NCBI RefSeq assembly: GCF_037381185.1
Contig: NZ_JARRQY010000025.1
Location: 1-64,000, forward strand
Origin: Acidihalobacter_A sp037381185
GTDB taxonomy: Bacteria > Pseudomonadota > Gammaproteobacteria > DSM-5130 > Acidihalobacteraceae
Length of the DNA: 64,000 bases
Direction: 5' to 3'
Position numbers and translations under genes: made by a program. The notes beneath the pieces were generated by a model. It ran no database searches. It saw nothing but the letters and a program-made list of their open reading frames with translations, and was not told the origin of the DNA. Positions 24,810 through 35,676 of the stretch are shown in pieces. Position 1 is the first letter of the stretch. Every line of letters begins with the position of its first letter.

Positions 24810-26201
24810 TTATTGAGCCCGACAGTAGAGTAGTTCAGTCGGAAGGCCCAGGCCATCAGCGAACCGCTGAGCGCAGCTTGCCGAAACAACCGTTCGCAAG
24901 CTACGTTTGATTGCCCGGACTGCGACATCCAGGCGGGCGAACCGTTCCAGCACCTGCTCGCGGCTCGCGGCCGGAATCCCAGGCCCGCTGTCGCACACCC
25001 GCAGCCGCGCAGTCCTGCCCTCGCGCGTCAGGCTCAGCAGGATACGCCCACCTGCGGGGCTGTACTTGACGGCGTTGTCGAGCAGATTGCTCAGCGCCTG
25101 CGCCAGCAACTCCCGCTGGCCGCGCACGCGCACCGCCGGCGCCAACTCTGCGACCAGGGACAATCCGGCATCCTCGGCCGAAGCCTCATAGAGTTCGGCC
25201 AGATCCGAACCCAGCGCAGTGAGGTCGACATCGGTCAGATGCTCGCGACGCACCCCGGATTCGGCCTGGGCGATGCTCAGCAGCGCATTGAAGGTCCGCA
25301 CCACGCCTTCGAGTTCGTCGACCGCCTCCTCCAGCACCTGACGATACTCATCGGACGAACGTGACTCGAGCAGAGCCACCTCCAGGTGGCTGCGCAAACG
25401 GTTCAGGGGGCTGCGCAAATCGTGGGCCACGTTGTCGGTGACCGCGCGCATGCCGTGAATCAGGGCCTCGATGCGCGCCAGCATGGCGTTCAAATGTTCC
25501 GCCAGTTCGACGAATTCGTCGCGCCGCCCGGCGACCGGTATACGCTGATCGAGGCCGCCGGCCATGATTTCGGCAGCCGTTTCGCGCACCGCGTCGATCC
25601 GAGCCAACACGCCCCTGCCCATAAGCGCTCCGCCGGCAATGCTGAGCACGCTGATCACCGCCAGTGCCAACATCAGCAATGCCAATATGGTATCGGCAAA
25701 CGTGTCGGCCTCACCCAGCGGCTGCGCCATCAGCAGCCAGCCGCCGTCGTGCAGATGGGTAACGAGTCCACGCATGAGCGAATCGTCCGCATCATGCATC
25801 TGATTGAAGTACATGCCCGAGACGGACGAGAAGGTCACAAATCCCTCGTCCAGCGACAGTCCTTTCGGCCACCCCGGCATGCTGCCTGCGATGACCTGCC
25901 TATGCTTATCGATCAGCAGATACAGACGCGCCCCGGGCAGATGACTGCCCGGTCGTCCCAACAGTTCACGCAGGTCGCGCTTGCTCTTGCCCTCATCTCG
26001 CAACAGCCGGCGCAAGACGTCGCGCGCGTCTAGCAATTCGGTGTCGACCTGCTGCCTGAGAAAGTGACTGCTGACGAGATAGACACCACCCAGCACAATG
26101 CCAGTGAGCATGCTGTAGGCCAGCGCGTAGGCCAAGGCCAGGCGGAAGACGGTCGTTCTGAGCAGGCGCAACCACTGCCGTATACGAACGGCAACATTCA
26201 T
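24810..26201 (-). CDS. Sensor histidine kinase with truncated ATPase domain
   Basis: This kinase has two transmembrane helices (about 20-45 and 172-198), HAMP, H260 in VAHDLRSPL, an N box (NLLDNAVKY) and a G1 box (DSGPGIP). After ERFARLD the sequence departs from the family. The G2 glycine box and last strands are missing, replaced by about 38 unrelated residues (24813-24926). It overlaps the OmpR-type regulator gene by four bases. The truncation may abolish ATP binding or kinase activity, so it could be a pseudogene, a phosphatase-only protein or a decoy. Confidence 0.75.
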   Translation of the reverse strand: MNVAVRIRQWLRLLRTTVFRLALAYALAYSMLTGIVLGGVYLVSSHFLRQQVDTELLDARDVLRRLLRDEGKSKRDLRELLGRPGSHLPGARLYLLIDKHRQVIAGSMPGWPKGLSLDEGFVTFSSVSGMYFNQMHDADDSLMRGLVTHLHDGGWLLMAQPLGEADTFADTILALLMLALAVISVLSIAGGALMGRGVLARIDAVRETAAEIMAGGLDQRIPVAGRRDEFVELAEHLNAMLARIEALIHGMRAVTDNVAHDLRSPLNRLRSHLEVALLESRSSDEYRQVLEEAVDELEGVVRTFNALLSIAQAESGVRREHLTDVDLTALGSDLAELYEASAEDAGLSLVAELAPAVRVRGQRELLAQALSNLLDNAVKYSPAGGRILLSLTREGRTARLRVCDSGPGIPAASREQVLERFARLDVAVRAIKRSLRTVVSASCAQRFADGLGLPTELLYCRAQ

Positions 26202-26878
26202 TCTTCAGTCACGCCCAGGCGATAGCCGGCTCCCCTCACGGTGTGCAGCAGCGGTGGATCGTAATCGCGGTCGATCTTGGCGCGCAGCCGCGAGATATGT
26301 ACGTCGATGACGTTGGTCTGCGGATCGAAATGGTAGTCCCAGACCTGCTCCAGCAGCATGGTACGCGTCACCACCTTGCCGGCGTGACGCATCAGGTACT
26401 CGAGCAGGCGCATCTCGCGCGGCTGCAGGCGAATGGTCTGGCCGGCGCGGGTGACGCGGTGACGGTCGCGATCGAGCACCAGATCGGCCACCTCCAGACG
26501 CGAACTGGCCGTTTCCTGGCGCACCCGCCGGTCCAGCCCCTCGAGCCGGGCGAGCAATTCGGAAAATGCATAGGGTTTGACCAGATAATCGTCGCCGCCG
26601 GCGCGCAGCCCGGCGACCCGGTCGTCAACCTCGCCGAGCGCGCTGAGGAACAGCACCGGCGTGGCATCGTTCGCCGCGCGCAGCGCCGACAGCAGGGAGA
26701 GACCGTCTAGGCCGGGCAACAGACGGTCGAGAATCAACACGTCGTAGCTGCCGGTCAGGGCCAGGTGCAGACCGTCGGGACCGTTGGCCGCATGCTCCAC
26801 CGAATGTCCGCTCTCGGTAAGCCCCTTGACCAGATAGGCAGCGGCCTCGCGGTCATCCTCCACGAGCAGGATTTTCAT
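26198..26878 (-). CDS. OmpR-family response regulator
   Basis: This 226-residue regulator has a receiver domain (D51, late K at about 102) and an OmpR/PhoB winged helix (QPREMRLLEYLMRHAGKVVT, ending HTVRGAGYRLG). It overlaps its kinase gene by four bases. The Rieske gene lies 40 bases upstream, so the three may share a transcript. The ATG at 26878 starts right at the receiver fold. The target genes are unknown. Confidence 0.88.
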   Translation of the reverse strand: MKILLVEDDREAAAYLVKGLTESGHSVEHAANGPDGLHLALTGSYDVLILDRLLPGLDGLSLLSALRAANDATPVLFLSALGEVDDRVAGLRAGGDDYLVKPYAFSELLARLEGLDRRVRQETASSRLEVADLVLDRDRHRVTRAGQTIRLQPREMRLLEYLMRHAGKVVTRTMLLEQVWDYHFDPQTNVIDVHISRLRAKIDRDYDPPLLHTVRGAGYRLGVTEE

Positions 26879-26918
26879 GTTCCCCATCATAGCGCCCAAT
26901 CCGCCCGTTTGTCCCCGT

Positions 26919-27485
26919 TCAATAGAGTCGCCGTACCCGCTGCGAACTCAGCAAATGGACGCGCTTGCGCTTGACGTCGATCTCGTAGTCCGGAATCTCC
27001 ATGTTCCACGGCGCCGGCTGACCGCGAAACACCCGGCCGGCGGCATCGAAGTGAGAGCCGTGGCAGAAACAGTGAAAACCGCCTGCGCCCCTTTCCATGC
27101 TCTGCTGATAGTGCGTACGGCAACCGGCATGCGTACAGATATTGACCATCACCAGCCATTCCGGCACTTTCGACCGATACGGGTTGTCGGCGAATCCGGG
27201 CTGCTGCGAACGGCTCGAATTCGGGTCCGCCAGATTGCCCTGATTGCGCTCCAGCGAAGCGATGGTCGACTTGCTGCGATGCAGAATGACCACCGGCTGA
27301 CCGTTGAAATTCAGCGTACCCATGCCATCCACCGGGATGCGGCTGATGTCCACCACTTCGCCCTGCGCCGCGCGTGCCGCCGCCGGGGCCGCCAGCCCTG
27401 CGCCGAGCATCACGCTGGCATGTTTCAGAAAGCGGCGGCGCGCCGCCCGTTCCTCGTCGGTTTCCTTGACGAACTTACAGCTCAT
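26919..27485 (-). CDS. Rieske iron-sulfur protein (PetA-like, standalone)
   Basis: This 188-residue protein has a twin-arginine-like leader (RRRFLKHASVMLGAG). Its Rieske domain has box 1 CTHAGC (C117, H119, C122) and box 2 CFCHGS (C139, C141, H142); phenylalanine replaces the usual proline in box 2. The domain resembles the bc1 complex Rieske protein, but cytochrome b and c1 genes are absent nearby. Divergent cytochrome b561 is a possible partner. Export of the folded cluster protein through Tat is expected. Confidence 0.85.
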   Translation of the reverse strand: MSCKFVKETDEERAARRRFLKHASVMLGAGLAAPAAARAAQGEVVDISRIPVDGMGTLNFNGQPVVILHRSKSTIASLERNQGNLADPNSSRSQQPGFADNPYRSKVPEWLVMVNICTHAGCRTHYQQSMERGAGGFHCFCHGSHFDAAGRVFRGQPAPWNMEIPDYEIDVKRKRVHLLSSQRVRRLY

Positions 27486-27633
27486 GACCTTGTCTCCACT
27501 ATGGTTGATGCCGGATTTCAAGCTATCACCACGCGGGCAGGCACACACTTACGGCTCCGTAATGAAGCCTCAAGCATTGTTTAATCCGGCGCAGAGCAGC
27601 ATTGGCGGCATACCAATACAAAGGGCTATCGTC

Positions 27634-28230
27634 ATGCAATTCGATTGGAAACCACTGCCTGCCGTTCATCATGAGTGGCGCCGTCCGCTGCGCTGGCTGC
27701 ACGGCGCGCTTGCGCTGACCATATCGCTGCAGATGTTCACCAGCCTGATCATGTCGCCGCCGTTTCACCACCACACCTCCGCATTCGGCCTGGCCGTCTT
27801 CAGCCTGCATCAATACCTGGGCCTGATCGCCGCGGCCGTCGTCATGCTGCATTGGTTGTGGATGCCCTTCGACCGTCAGCGCCTGTTCTCGCACCTGTTC
27901 CCCTGGGGCGAGGAGGGAAGACGCGACATCGTCGACGATCTGCGCACGCTCGCCCGCTGGCGGTTTCCGGCTAGCGACGACCGCGGCGGGCTCGCCGGCC
28001 TGGTGCACGGGCTCGGACTGCTGGCGGCCACCGGCGCCGGCCTCACCGGCGTCCTGCTGTACCTGCTGGCGGGCTCCAACCCGGCCCCCGCACTGCTGTT
28101 CTATCTCGTGGTCCAGCTGCACTCGCTCTGCGGCAACCTGATATGGGGCTACCTGGCCGGCCATGTCCTGCTGGCCGTCGTCCATCACCTCATCGGCCAA
28201 CCCACACTCAAGCGCATGTTCAGCCTGTAG
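27634..28230 (+). CDS. Cytochrome b561-type membrane protein
   Basis: This 198-residue protein has four hydrophobic helices and histidines placed for two b-type haems (H13-14, H23, H59, HLIG late). It should pass electrons between quinone and a periplasmic partner. It is divergent from the Rieske gene across 148 bases, so the two could act together as a small quinol-oxidising unit. The ATG at 27634 gives the family's usual length. Confidence 0.8.
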   Translation: MQFDWKPLPAVHHEWRRPLRWLHGALALTISLQMFTSLIMSPPFHHHTSAFGLAVFSLHQYLGLIAAAVVMLHWLWMPFDRQRLFSHLFPWGEEGRRDIVDDLRTLARWRFPASDDRGGLAGLVHGLGLLAATGAGLTGVLLYLLAGSNPAPALLFYLVVQLHSLCGNLIWGYLAGHVLLAVVHHLIGQPTLKRMFSL

Positions 28231-28323
28231 CACCTCCCGCGGCATGTCGGCACCATCCGTTTCGGCGCAATTTCGCTGCCGGCGCGGTCTCTTCATACGC
28301 GCGTCACATATGCACCGCATGCT

Positions 28324-28373
28324 ATTGCCCGCCCCGGAGCAGGCGCCGCAGAGCGCCGCCCGGGGCGGGCAAT
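28324..28373. terminator. Strong hairpin after cytochrome b561
   Basis: ATTGCCCGCCCCGG (28324-28337) pairs perfectly with CCGGGGCGGGCAAT (28360-28373), and an inner GGCGC/GCGCC stem lies in the loop. It can end transcription of the b561 gene but has no T-run, so it may instead be an RNA-stabilising or attenuator structure. Confidence 0.45.
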
Positions 28374-28465
28374 ACCGGGCTACAGATGAAACACGAATAT
28401 CGCGTACGGAGTTCAGGCATGGGGGGATCCGGCACGCGATCCAACTCGCTCACAGGAGAACCACC

Positions 28466-30085
28466 ATGCGCTTGCCCCGCGCACTCGCGCCCGCCCTGCT
28501 GCTCGCCGCAGCCGGCGTGGCCCATGCCGACACGCTGACTCCGATCAAACACCTCGTGGTGATCTACCAGGAGAACGTCTCCTTCGATCACTATTTCGCA
28601 ACCTATCCCAAGGCCGCCAACCCGCCCGGCGAGCCGGCCTTCCAGGCGCTGTACGGCACGCCCGAAGTCAACAACCTCGTCACCGCCGGTCTGCTGTCCG
28701 CCAATCCGAACGCGACCAATCCGGCCAACGGCAAGGACGCGGCGGAACCCTTCCGCCTCGACCGTTCGCAGGCCGCCACCGCCGACATGAACCACGCCTA
28801 TACCGCCGAACAGATGGCCTATGACGGCGGCAAGGCCGATCTGTTCCCGAAATACACCGGCCGCAGCACGCCCGGCGGCGCCGGCGCCTTCGGCACCCGG
28901 GGCCAGGTCATGGGCTACTATGACGGCAACACCGTCACCGCGCTGTGGAACTACGCCCAGCACTTCGCCATGAGCGACAACGCCTACACCGACACCTACG
29001 GCCCGTCCACGCCGGGTGCGCTGGAAGTCGTCTCCGGCCAGACCGACGGCATGAAGATCGTGCACACCACGCACAAGCCGTTCACCATGAAGACCTACTC
29101 CTACTACATCAAGGACGGCCAGGGCGGCTACGCCATGATCAACGACGTCGACCCGGCCTACGACGTCTGCTCCAAACCCAAGAACCAAGTCATGATGGAA
29201 GGCAAGAATATCGGCAACCTGCTCAATGCCGCCGACATCACCTGGGGCGGCTTCATGGGCGGCTTCGACCTGGAAAAGACCAACGCCAACGGCACCACCG
29301 GCTGCAAGCGTAGCACCTATTCGGCCACGGTCGGCCAGACGGTCAAGGACTACATTCCTCACCACGACTGGTTCCAGTACTTCAAGTCCACGTCCAACCC
29401 GACGCACGCGCGTCCCAGCTCGGTCGCCGCCATCGGCCACACCTACGAGCCCGGCACCCACAAGCGCGATCCGGCCAACCACGAGTACGGCATGCACGAT
29501 TTCTTCGATGCCGTAAAGGCCGGCAACTTCCCCGCGGTCAGTTACCTCAAGGCGCCTGCCTATGAAGACGGCCACGCCGGCTACTCCGACCCGCTGGACG
29601 AACAGGCCTTCATCACCAAGGTAGTCAACTTCCTGCAGAAACAGCCCGACTGGAAGAGCACCGCCGTAATCGTCACCTGGGACGACTCCGACGGTTGGTA
29701 CGACCACGCCTTCGCCTACACCACCAACCCGTCCTTCAACGCGCAGGCCGACCAGCTCGACGGCGCCGGCAAGTGCGGCCGCGGCACGCCGATGGCGGGC
29801 CTCAAGGGCAAGCCGGTCAACGGCCGCTGCGGCCCCGGCACACGCATTCCCTTCATCGTGATCTCGCCCTGGGCGAAGCAGAACTACGTGAGCCACTCGC
29901 GTATCACCCAGGCCTCCGTGGTCCGCTTCATCGAAGACAACTGGCTGGGCGGCGAACGCCTGGGCGGTGGCTCCTTCGATGCCAGCGCCGGCAGCCTCAT
30001 GAACATGTTCAACTTCACCGGCACAGGCAGCGATCCCAAGCTGTTCCTCAACACCAGGACCGGCGAACCAATCGCACACAGCTGA
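28466..30085 (+). CDS. Secreted acid phosphatase / phospholipase C family protein
   Basis: This 539-residue protein has a signal peptide (about 1-21) and the family motif ENVSFDHYF starting at residue 36. A late TWDDSDGWYDH block and GTRIPFIVISPWAK follow. Members (AcpA, PLC) hydrolyse phosphomonoesters or phospholipids outside the cytoplasm with a metal-assisted mechanism. The ATG follows AGGAG. It may supply phosphate to a cell that also has C-P lyase. It is followed within 66 bases by the dihaem protein gene. Confidence 0.85.
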   Translation: MRLPRALAPALLLAAAGVAHADTLTPIKHLVVIYQENVSFDHYFATYPKAANPPGEPAFQALYGTPEVNNLVTAGLLSANPNATNPANGKDAAEPFRLDRSQAATADMNHAYTAEQMAYDGGKADLFPKYTGRSTPGGAGAFGTRGQVMGYYDGNTVTALWNYAQHFAMSDNAYTDTYGPSTPGALEVVSGQTDGMKIVHTTHKPFTMKTYSYYIKDGQGGYAMINDVDPAYDVCSKPKNQVMMEGKNIGNLLNAADITWGGFMGGFDLEKTNANGTTGCKRSTYSATVGQTVKDYIPHHDWFQYFKSTSNPTHARPSSVAAIGHTYEPGTHKRDPANHEYGMHDFFDAVKAGNFPAVSYLKAPAYEDGHAGYSDPLDEQAFITKVVNFLQKQPDWKSTAVIVTWDDSDGWYDHAFAYTTNPSFNAQADQLDGAGKCGRGTPMAGLKGKPVNGRCGPGTRIPFIVISPWAKQNYVSHSRITQASVVRFIEDNWLGGERLGGGSFDASAGSLMNMFNFTGTGSDPKLFLNTRTGEPIAHS

Positions 30086-30150
30086 ACCATCAGCCCTTCG
30101 CCCGGTGCCGCGAGCGGCACTGGGCCCTTTCCCGCAGAAGGTCTCGCAGC

Positions 30151-31554
30151 ATGCCGAAACCCGTTCTCACCCGATCGCGTCTGGCCGCGAGCGCAGCCGC
30201 CCTGCTCTTGCTCGCCGGGGCATTCACGCTGCTCGAACCCGTCGTCGAGTTCCACGCGCTGATCCCGCTCAGCGCGTGGCTCACCCACCCCGTCGCTACC
30301 TGGCGCCTCGCTCACGGCGAAAACCCGCGTCCGGTCAAACTGGTACGTCCGGCGGTCCATCCGCTATCGGCCATGGCGAAACTGGGCAAGGACATCTTCT
30401 ACGACCGTACGCTATCCGGCTCCGGCCGCATGTCCTGCGCCTCCTGCCACAGCCCGCAACACGCCTACGGCCCGCCCGGTGACCTTCCGGTGATGTACGG
30501 CGGCCCCAACCTGAAAACGCCCGGTTACCGTCCCCCTCCCAGCCTGATGTACCTCGAACGCCAGCCTGCCTTCAGTATCGGGCCGGACAACGAGGAAAAC
30601 GAAACCGTCACCCTGAGCCAGAAGATCGCGAAAAGCGCGCATGCCCGGCGCGCGACCAAGACCGCGCAGAGCACCACTGCCAGCGCCGCCAATCTGGTCC
30701 CTCAGGGCGGCCTGTTCTGGGACGGCCGCGTGAACACCCTGCAACAGCAGGCCGGCGGCCCGCTGTTCAACAGTTTCGAAATGGACGCGGGTACACCGGC
30801 CAGCGTCGCTGCCAAACTCGCCCGCGCACCCTACGCCGGCATCTTCAAGCAACTGTTCGGCCAGAATATATTTGCCGACCCGCGCATGGCCGTGGCCGAA
30901 GCGCTGTCCGCGCTCGCCCGCTACCAGATCGAGTCTCCCGACTTTCACCCCTACAGCAGCCGCTACGACGCCTGGCTGGAAGGCAAGGCGCGACTCGACT
31001 CCGCGCAGCTGCGCGGCTATCTGCTGTTCAACGATCCGGACAAGGGCGACTGCGCCGCCTGCCACCTAGACAAACCCACGCTGAGCGGATTGCCACCGTT
31101 GTTCACCGACCACCAGTACGAAGCGCTCGGCGTACCGCGCAACCCGCACATTCCGGCCAACCGCAATCCGCACTATTTCGATCTGGGGCTCTGCGGCCCC
31201 TTCCGCAAGGATCTGGCCAAACAAACCCAGTACTGCGGTATGTTCCTCACACCCACCCTGCGCAACGTAGCCAAACGCCACGTGTTCTTCCACAACGGCG
31301 TCTATCACACGCTGATGCAAGTGCTGGAGTTCTACGATTTCCGCGACACCGACCCGCAGAAAATCTATCCGCGTAGTGCCGACGGCAAGGTGGACAAATT
31401 CAACGATCTGCCTGTCAGGTACCGCGCCAACATCGACACCATCGACCCGCCGTTCAATCGTCATCGCGGCGAAGCCCCTGCGCTCACGCGCCAGGACATG
31501 CGCGACATCGTCGCCTTCCTCGGCACGCTGACCGACGGCTACCAACAGCGCTGA
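30151..31554 (+). CDS. MauG/cytochrome c peroxidase-family dihaem protein
   Basis: This 467-residue protein has an N-terminal membrane or signal helix (about 10-30) and two haem c motifs, CASCH at 96-100 and CAACH at 301-305. This is the layout of the di-haem peroxidase/MauG family. It should act in the periplasm to reduce hydrogen peroxide or oxidise a protein partner. The spacing between the haem sites is longer than in classical CcpA. It ends just before a strong terminator. Confidence 0.84.
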   Translation: MPKPVLTRSRLAASAAALLLLAGAFTLLEPVVEFHALIPLSAWLTHPVATWRLAHGENPRPVKLVRPAVHPLSAMAKLGKDIFYDRTLSGSGRMSCASCHSPQHAYGPPGDLPVMYGGPNLKTPGYRPPPSLMYLERQPAFSIGPDNEENETVTLSQKIAKSAHARRATKTAQSTTASAANLVPQGGLFWDGRVNTLQQQAGGPLFNSFEMDAGTPASVAAKLARAPYAGIFKQLFGQNIFADPRMAVAEALSALARYQIESPDFHPYSSRYDAWLEGKARLDSAQLRGYLLFNDPDKGDCAACHLDKPTLSGLPPLFTDHQYEALGVPRNPHIPANRNPHYFDLGLCGPFRKDLAKQTQYCGMFLTPTLRNVAKRHVFFHNGVYHTLMQVLEFYDFRDTDPQKIYPRSADGKVDKFNDLPVRYRANIDTIDPPFNRHRGEAPALTRQDMRDIVAFLGTLTDGYQQR

Positions 31555-31587
31555 GACGATTTCCTCCCGTCGTGTCCCGCGACCCTC

Positions 31588-31616
31588 AGCGCCGGCACCA
31601 TGCCGGCGCTTTTTTT
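31588..31616 (+). terminator. Rho-independent terminator
   Basis: AGCGCCGGCA and TGCCGGCGCT form a perfect ten-base stem around a three-base loop, followed by seven Ts. It ends the phosphatase/dihaem transcript before the next sensor kinase gene. Confidence 0.93.
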
Positions 31617-31759
31617 ACCGCTGCGCGCCGCCGCCCGGGATGCGTGTAGAATGCGTGTCCGTCGGGCGCGCTCCGCCAACCCGCCCCGCTCATGGCCCGT
31701 GTCGACGCCCGCCGCCGCACGCGCCGCCGGCTCGACAACGATGTGCGGACGATCCTCGC

Positions 31760-34037
31760 GTGGCTATCCTTCCCAGCTTCCGCCCCTGGTTCTGGCCGTC
31801 GGCCAGCCCCCGCGCACGCCGGTGGAAAACGCTCGCCATCGCGCTCGCCGTCCTCGGCTGCGGCGGCATTCTCTGGGCCACCGCGCAGTTCGCACAGCGC
31901 ACGGCCCTGGCCCAGCTGGGCGACCGCGGCGACCGCGAACTGCGCCTCTACATCGCCAATATCCAGCGCGAACTCGGCCGCTACCGCTATCTTCCCAGGC
32001 TGTTGGCCGCCAATCCGGGCGTAAGAACCCTGCTCGACCATCCGCAGGACAAACAGGCGTTGGAGCACCTCAACCGCCACCTGACCTTCGTCGCCTCCGT
32101 CTCCGGCGCCTCCGCCATCTACGTCATCAGCCGCGACGGCCTCACCCTCGCCTCCAGCAACTGGAACAAACCCGACAGTTTCGTGGGCCAGAACTACGGC
32201 TTCCGGCCGTACTTCCAAGAGGCCATGCGCGGGCGCCTGGGCCACTACTACGCACTCGGCACCTCGTCCGCCCGACGCGGTTATTATTTCGCCTACCCTG
32301 TGCACGACGGCCACCGGGTCATTGGCGCGGTCACCGTTAAAGTCCCGCTGGAGTCACTCGAAAGCGGGCAAGGCAACGGCCGCGACCAGTTTCTGGTCAC
32401 CGACCCACACGGCGTCGTTTTCCTGTCCACAAAACCGGCCTGGCGCTATCACACCCTTGTGCCCCTGGCTCCCACAGCGCGCGACCGTATCATCGCCGGT
32501 CGCCGTTATGCCGACCACCCGCTGCACACGCTGCCCATCGTCTCGCGCAGAACCGTGGCCCCCGAGGCCGAACTTCTCACCTTCCGCAGCGACACTTCGT
32601 CCATCACCTATCTCGCCCATGGCGTGGACATGCCGGCGGCCGGCTGGCGCGTATACATCCTGTCCGACTCCAGGTCCGTCGGCAGCTACGTGCTGCACGC
32701 CGTGCTGCTCGCCGGCTTCATGCTCGGCGCTGCGCTGCTCGGCGTGCTGATCCTGCTGCAGCGCCGCGCCCGCGTAGCCGAGCGCCTGCGTCTCGAACAC
32801 GCCGCTTCGCTGACTGCCGCCGCCGGCGAAGCACGCGTGCGCACGATCATCGACAACGCCCGCGCCGGCCTCATCACCCTGGACGACCGCGGCCGCATCG
32901 AATTCTTCAACCCGACCGCCGAAACACTGTTCGGCCGCAACGCGGGCGACGTCGCCGGGCGCGATTTCACCGAGCTGCTCACCCCCACGGCAGCCGAACG
33001 TTTCAGCGCACTGCTGCCACAGACGATCCCCGGCGGCGCCCTGCTTCCCGCCGTCGAACTGGCGGCCCGGCGCGCCCCGAGCGAAACACTGCCGGTGGAA
33101 GCAAGCATCAACGCCATGCGCCTGCCCGAAGGGCATCGCGCCATCATCACGCTGCACGACATCAGTGAACGCAAGCGCCACGAAATCGAACAGCAGCGCA
33201 CGCACGAAAAGCTCGAACAGCGTGTCGCCGAACGCACCAGCGACCTGCTCGCCACCAACACCCGCCTGCTGCGCGAGATCGAGGAACACCGACACACCGA
33301 GCATGCTCTACGTCAGACCCGCGACGAACTGGTGCAAGCGGCCAAGCTGGCCGCCATCGGCCAGCTCGCCGCCGGCATCAATCACGAACTCAATCAGCCG
33401 CTCACGGCGATCCGCTTCTATGCCGACAACGCCGCCGCCTTCCTGGAGCGCCAGCGACCCGAAGACGTGCGCGACAACCTCGGGCGCATCAGTGGCCTGA
33501 CCGAGCGCATGGGCCGCATCATCCAGCAGCTCAAGATCTTCGCCCGCAAGAGTTCGGGCCAGCGTGCACCCGTCTCGGTGACCGCCGTGATCGACGGCGT
33601 ACTGGCCCTGCTGGCGCCGCGGCTCAAGCGCGAGGGCGTGACAGTCGCGACCGAACTGGCGTCGCAGGACATCTACTGCATGGGCGATCTCGTGCGCCTG
33701 GAGCAGGTGTTCGTCAACCTCGTCAGCAACGCCGCACAGGCCATGCAGGACATGCCAGACCCGCGCGTGGAAATCGCCGTCGGACAGGACAGGGACAGGG
33801 TCCGCATCACGGTGCGCGACCATGGGCCGGGCATCGCCAGCGAACACCTGACACAGATATTCGACCCCTTCTTCACCACCAAACAGTCGGGCGAAGGTCT
33901 CGGCCTGGGTCTATCCATCTCCATGCACATCATCGAAGAGCTGGGTGGCACGCTCCGTGCTGCGAACTGTGCGGACGAAGGCGCCGAGTTCACCGTCGAA
34001 CTGCCGGCCGCGCACGCGCCAGAGGAGGAGCGCAGCC

Positions 34038-34048
<11 letters not shown>
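31760..34048 (+). CDS. DctB-type sensor histidine kinase
   Basis: This membrane kinase has a first helix (KTLAIALAVLGCGGILWATA), a large periplasmic Cache-like sensor domain (with YVISRDGLTLASSN and GQNYGFRPYFQEA), a second helix and a PAS domain (FFNPTAETLFGRNAG). A coiled coil and a DctB-like catalytic core follow, with GINHELNQPLTAIRFY, DHGPGI and GEGLGLGLSIS. I set the start at the GTG giving 762 residues; an ATG at 31640 would add 40 Pro/Arg-rich residues. It overlaps the activator gene by eleven bases. The signal is probably a carboxylate or amino acid. Confidence 0.85.
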
Positions 34049-35393
<1,345 letters not shown>

Positions 35394-35402
35394 GCGCAAA
35401 TG

Positions 35403-35449
35403 GGCGGAAAACCGCCACTTTCATCCCAGGCTCTCGGCGGAATCCCGCC
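35403..35449. promoter_or_regulatory. Paired activator sites GGCGG-N4-CCGCC
   Basis: Two inverted repeats with identical arms, GGCGG-AAAA-CCGCC (35403-35416) and GGCGG-AATC-CCGCC (35436-35449), have centres exactly 33 bases apart, about three helical turns. They lie 55-100 bases before the sigma-54 promoter, as expected for binding of two dimers of the DctD-type activator. Confidence 0.78.
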
Positions 35450-35503
35450 TATTCCGGTCTTGCCTGGGTTCTTCACAAGCATGCTTGGCGCCAATCCGGG
35501 CCC

Positions 35504-35518
35504 TGGCACGGCTCTTGC
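35504..35518 (+). promoter_or_regulatory. Sigma-54 (-24/-12) promoter of the liv-type operon
   Basis: TGGCACGGCTCTTGC matches the sigma-54 consensus with GG and GC ten bases apart and the TGGCAC / TTGC blocks intact. It lies about 160 bases before the binding-protein gene start. Confidence 0.92.
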
Positions 35519-35676
35519 CACTAGATATACCGAGCGATAGCCACAGCCGGCCCTCGGGACCATACGTGGCGCCAGCGATCTGCCGGTCACGCTCAGAACG
35601 CTCCAGGCCCTGCCGCAGAGCGGCAGGGATGCAATCCAGCAGTACAAAAGACAATAAGCAAGTGAGGAGATCAACA

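Noticed and set aside
24810..24930. Simple sequencing frameshift as cause of the truncated kinase
   Set aside because: Neither alternative frame continues with the expected glycine-rich G2 box after FARLD. A single indel does not explain the loss; replacement of the tail fits better.
28322..30079. 585-codon minus-strand frame
   Set aside because: It is antisense to the acid phosphatase/phospholipase gene, which has clear motifs and a signal peptide. The Gly/Val-rich translation is not credible.
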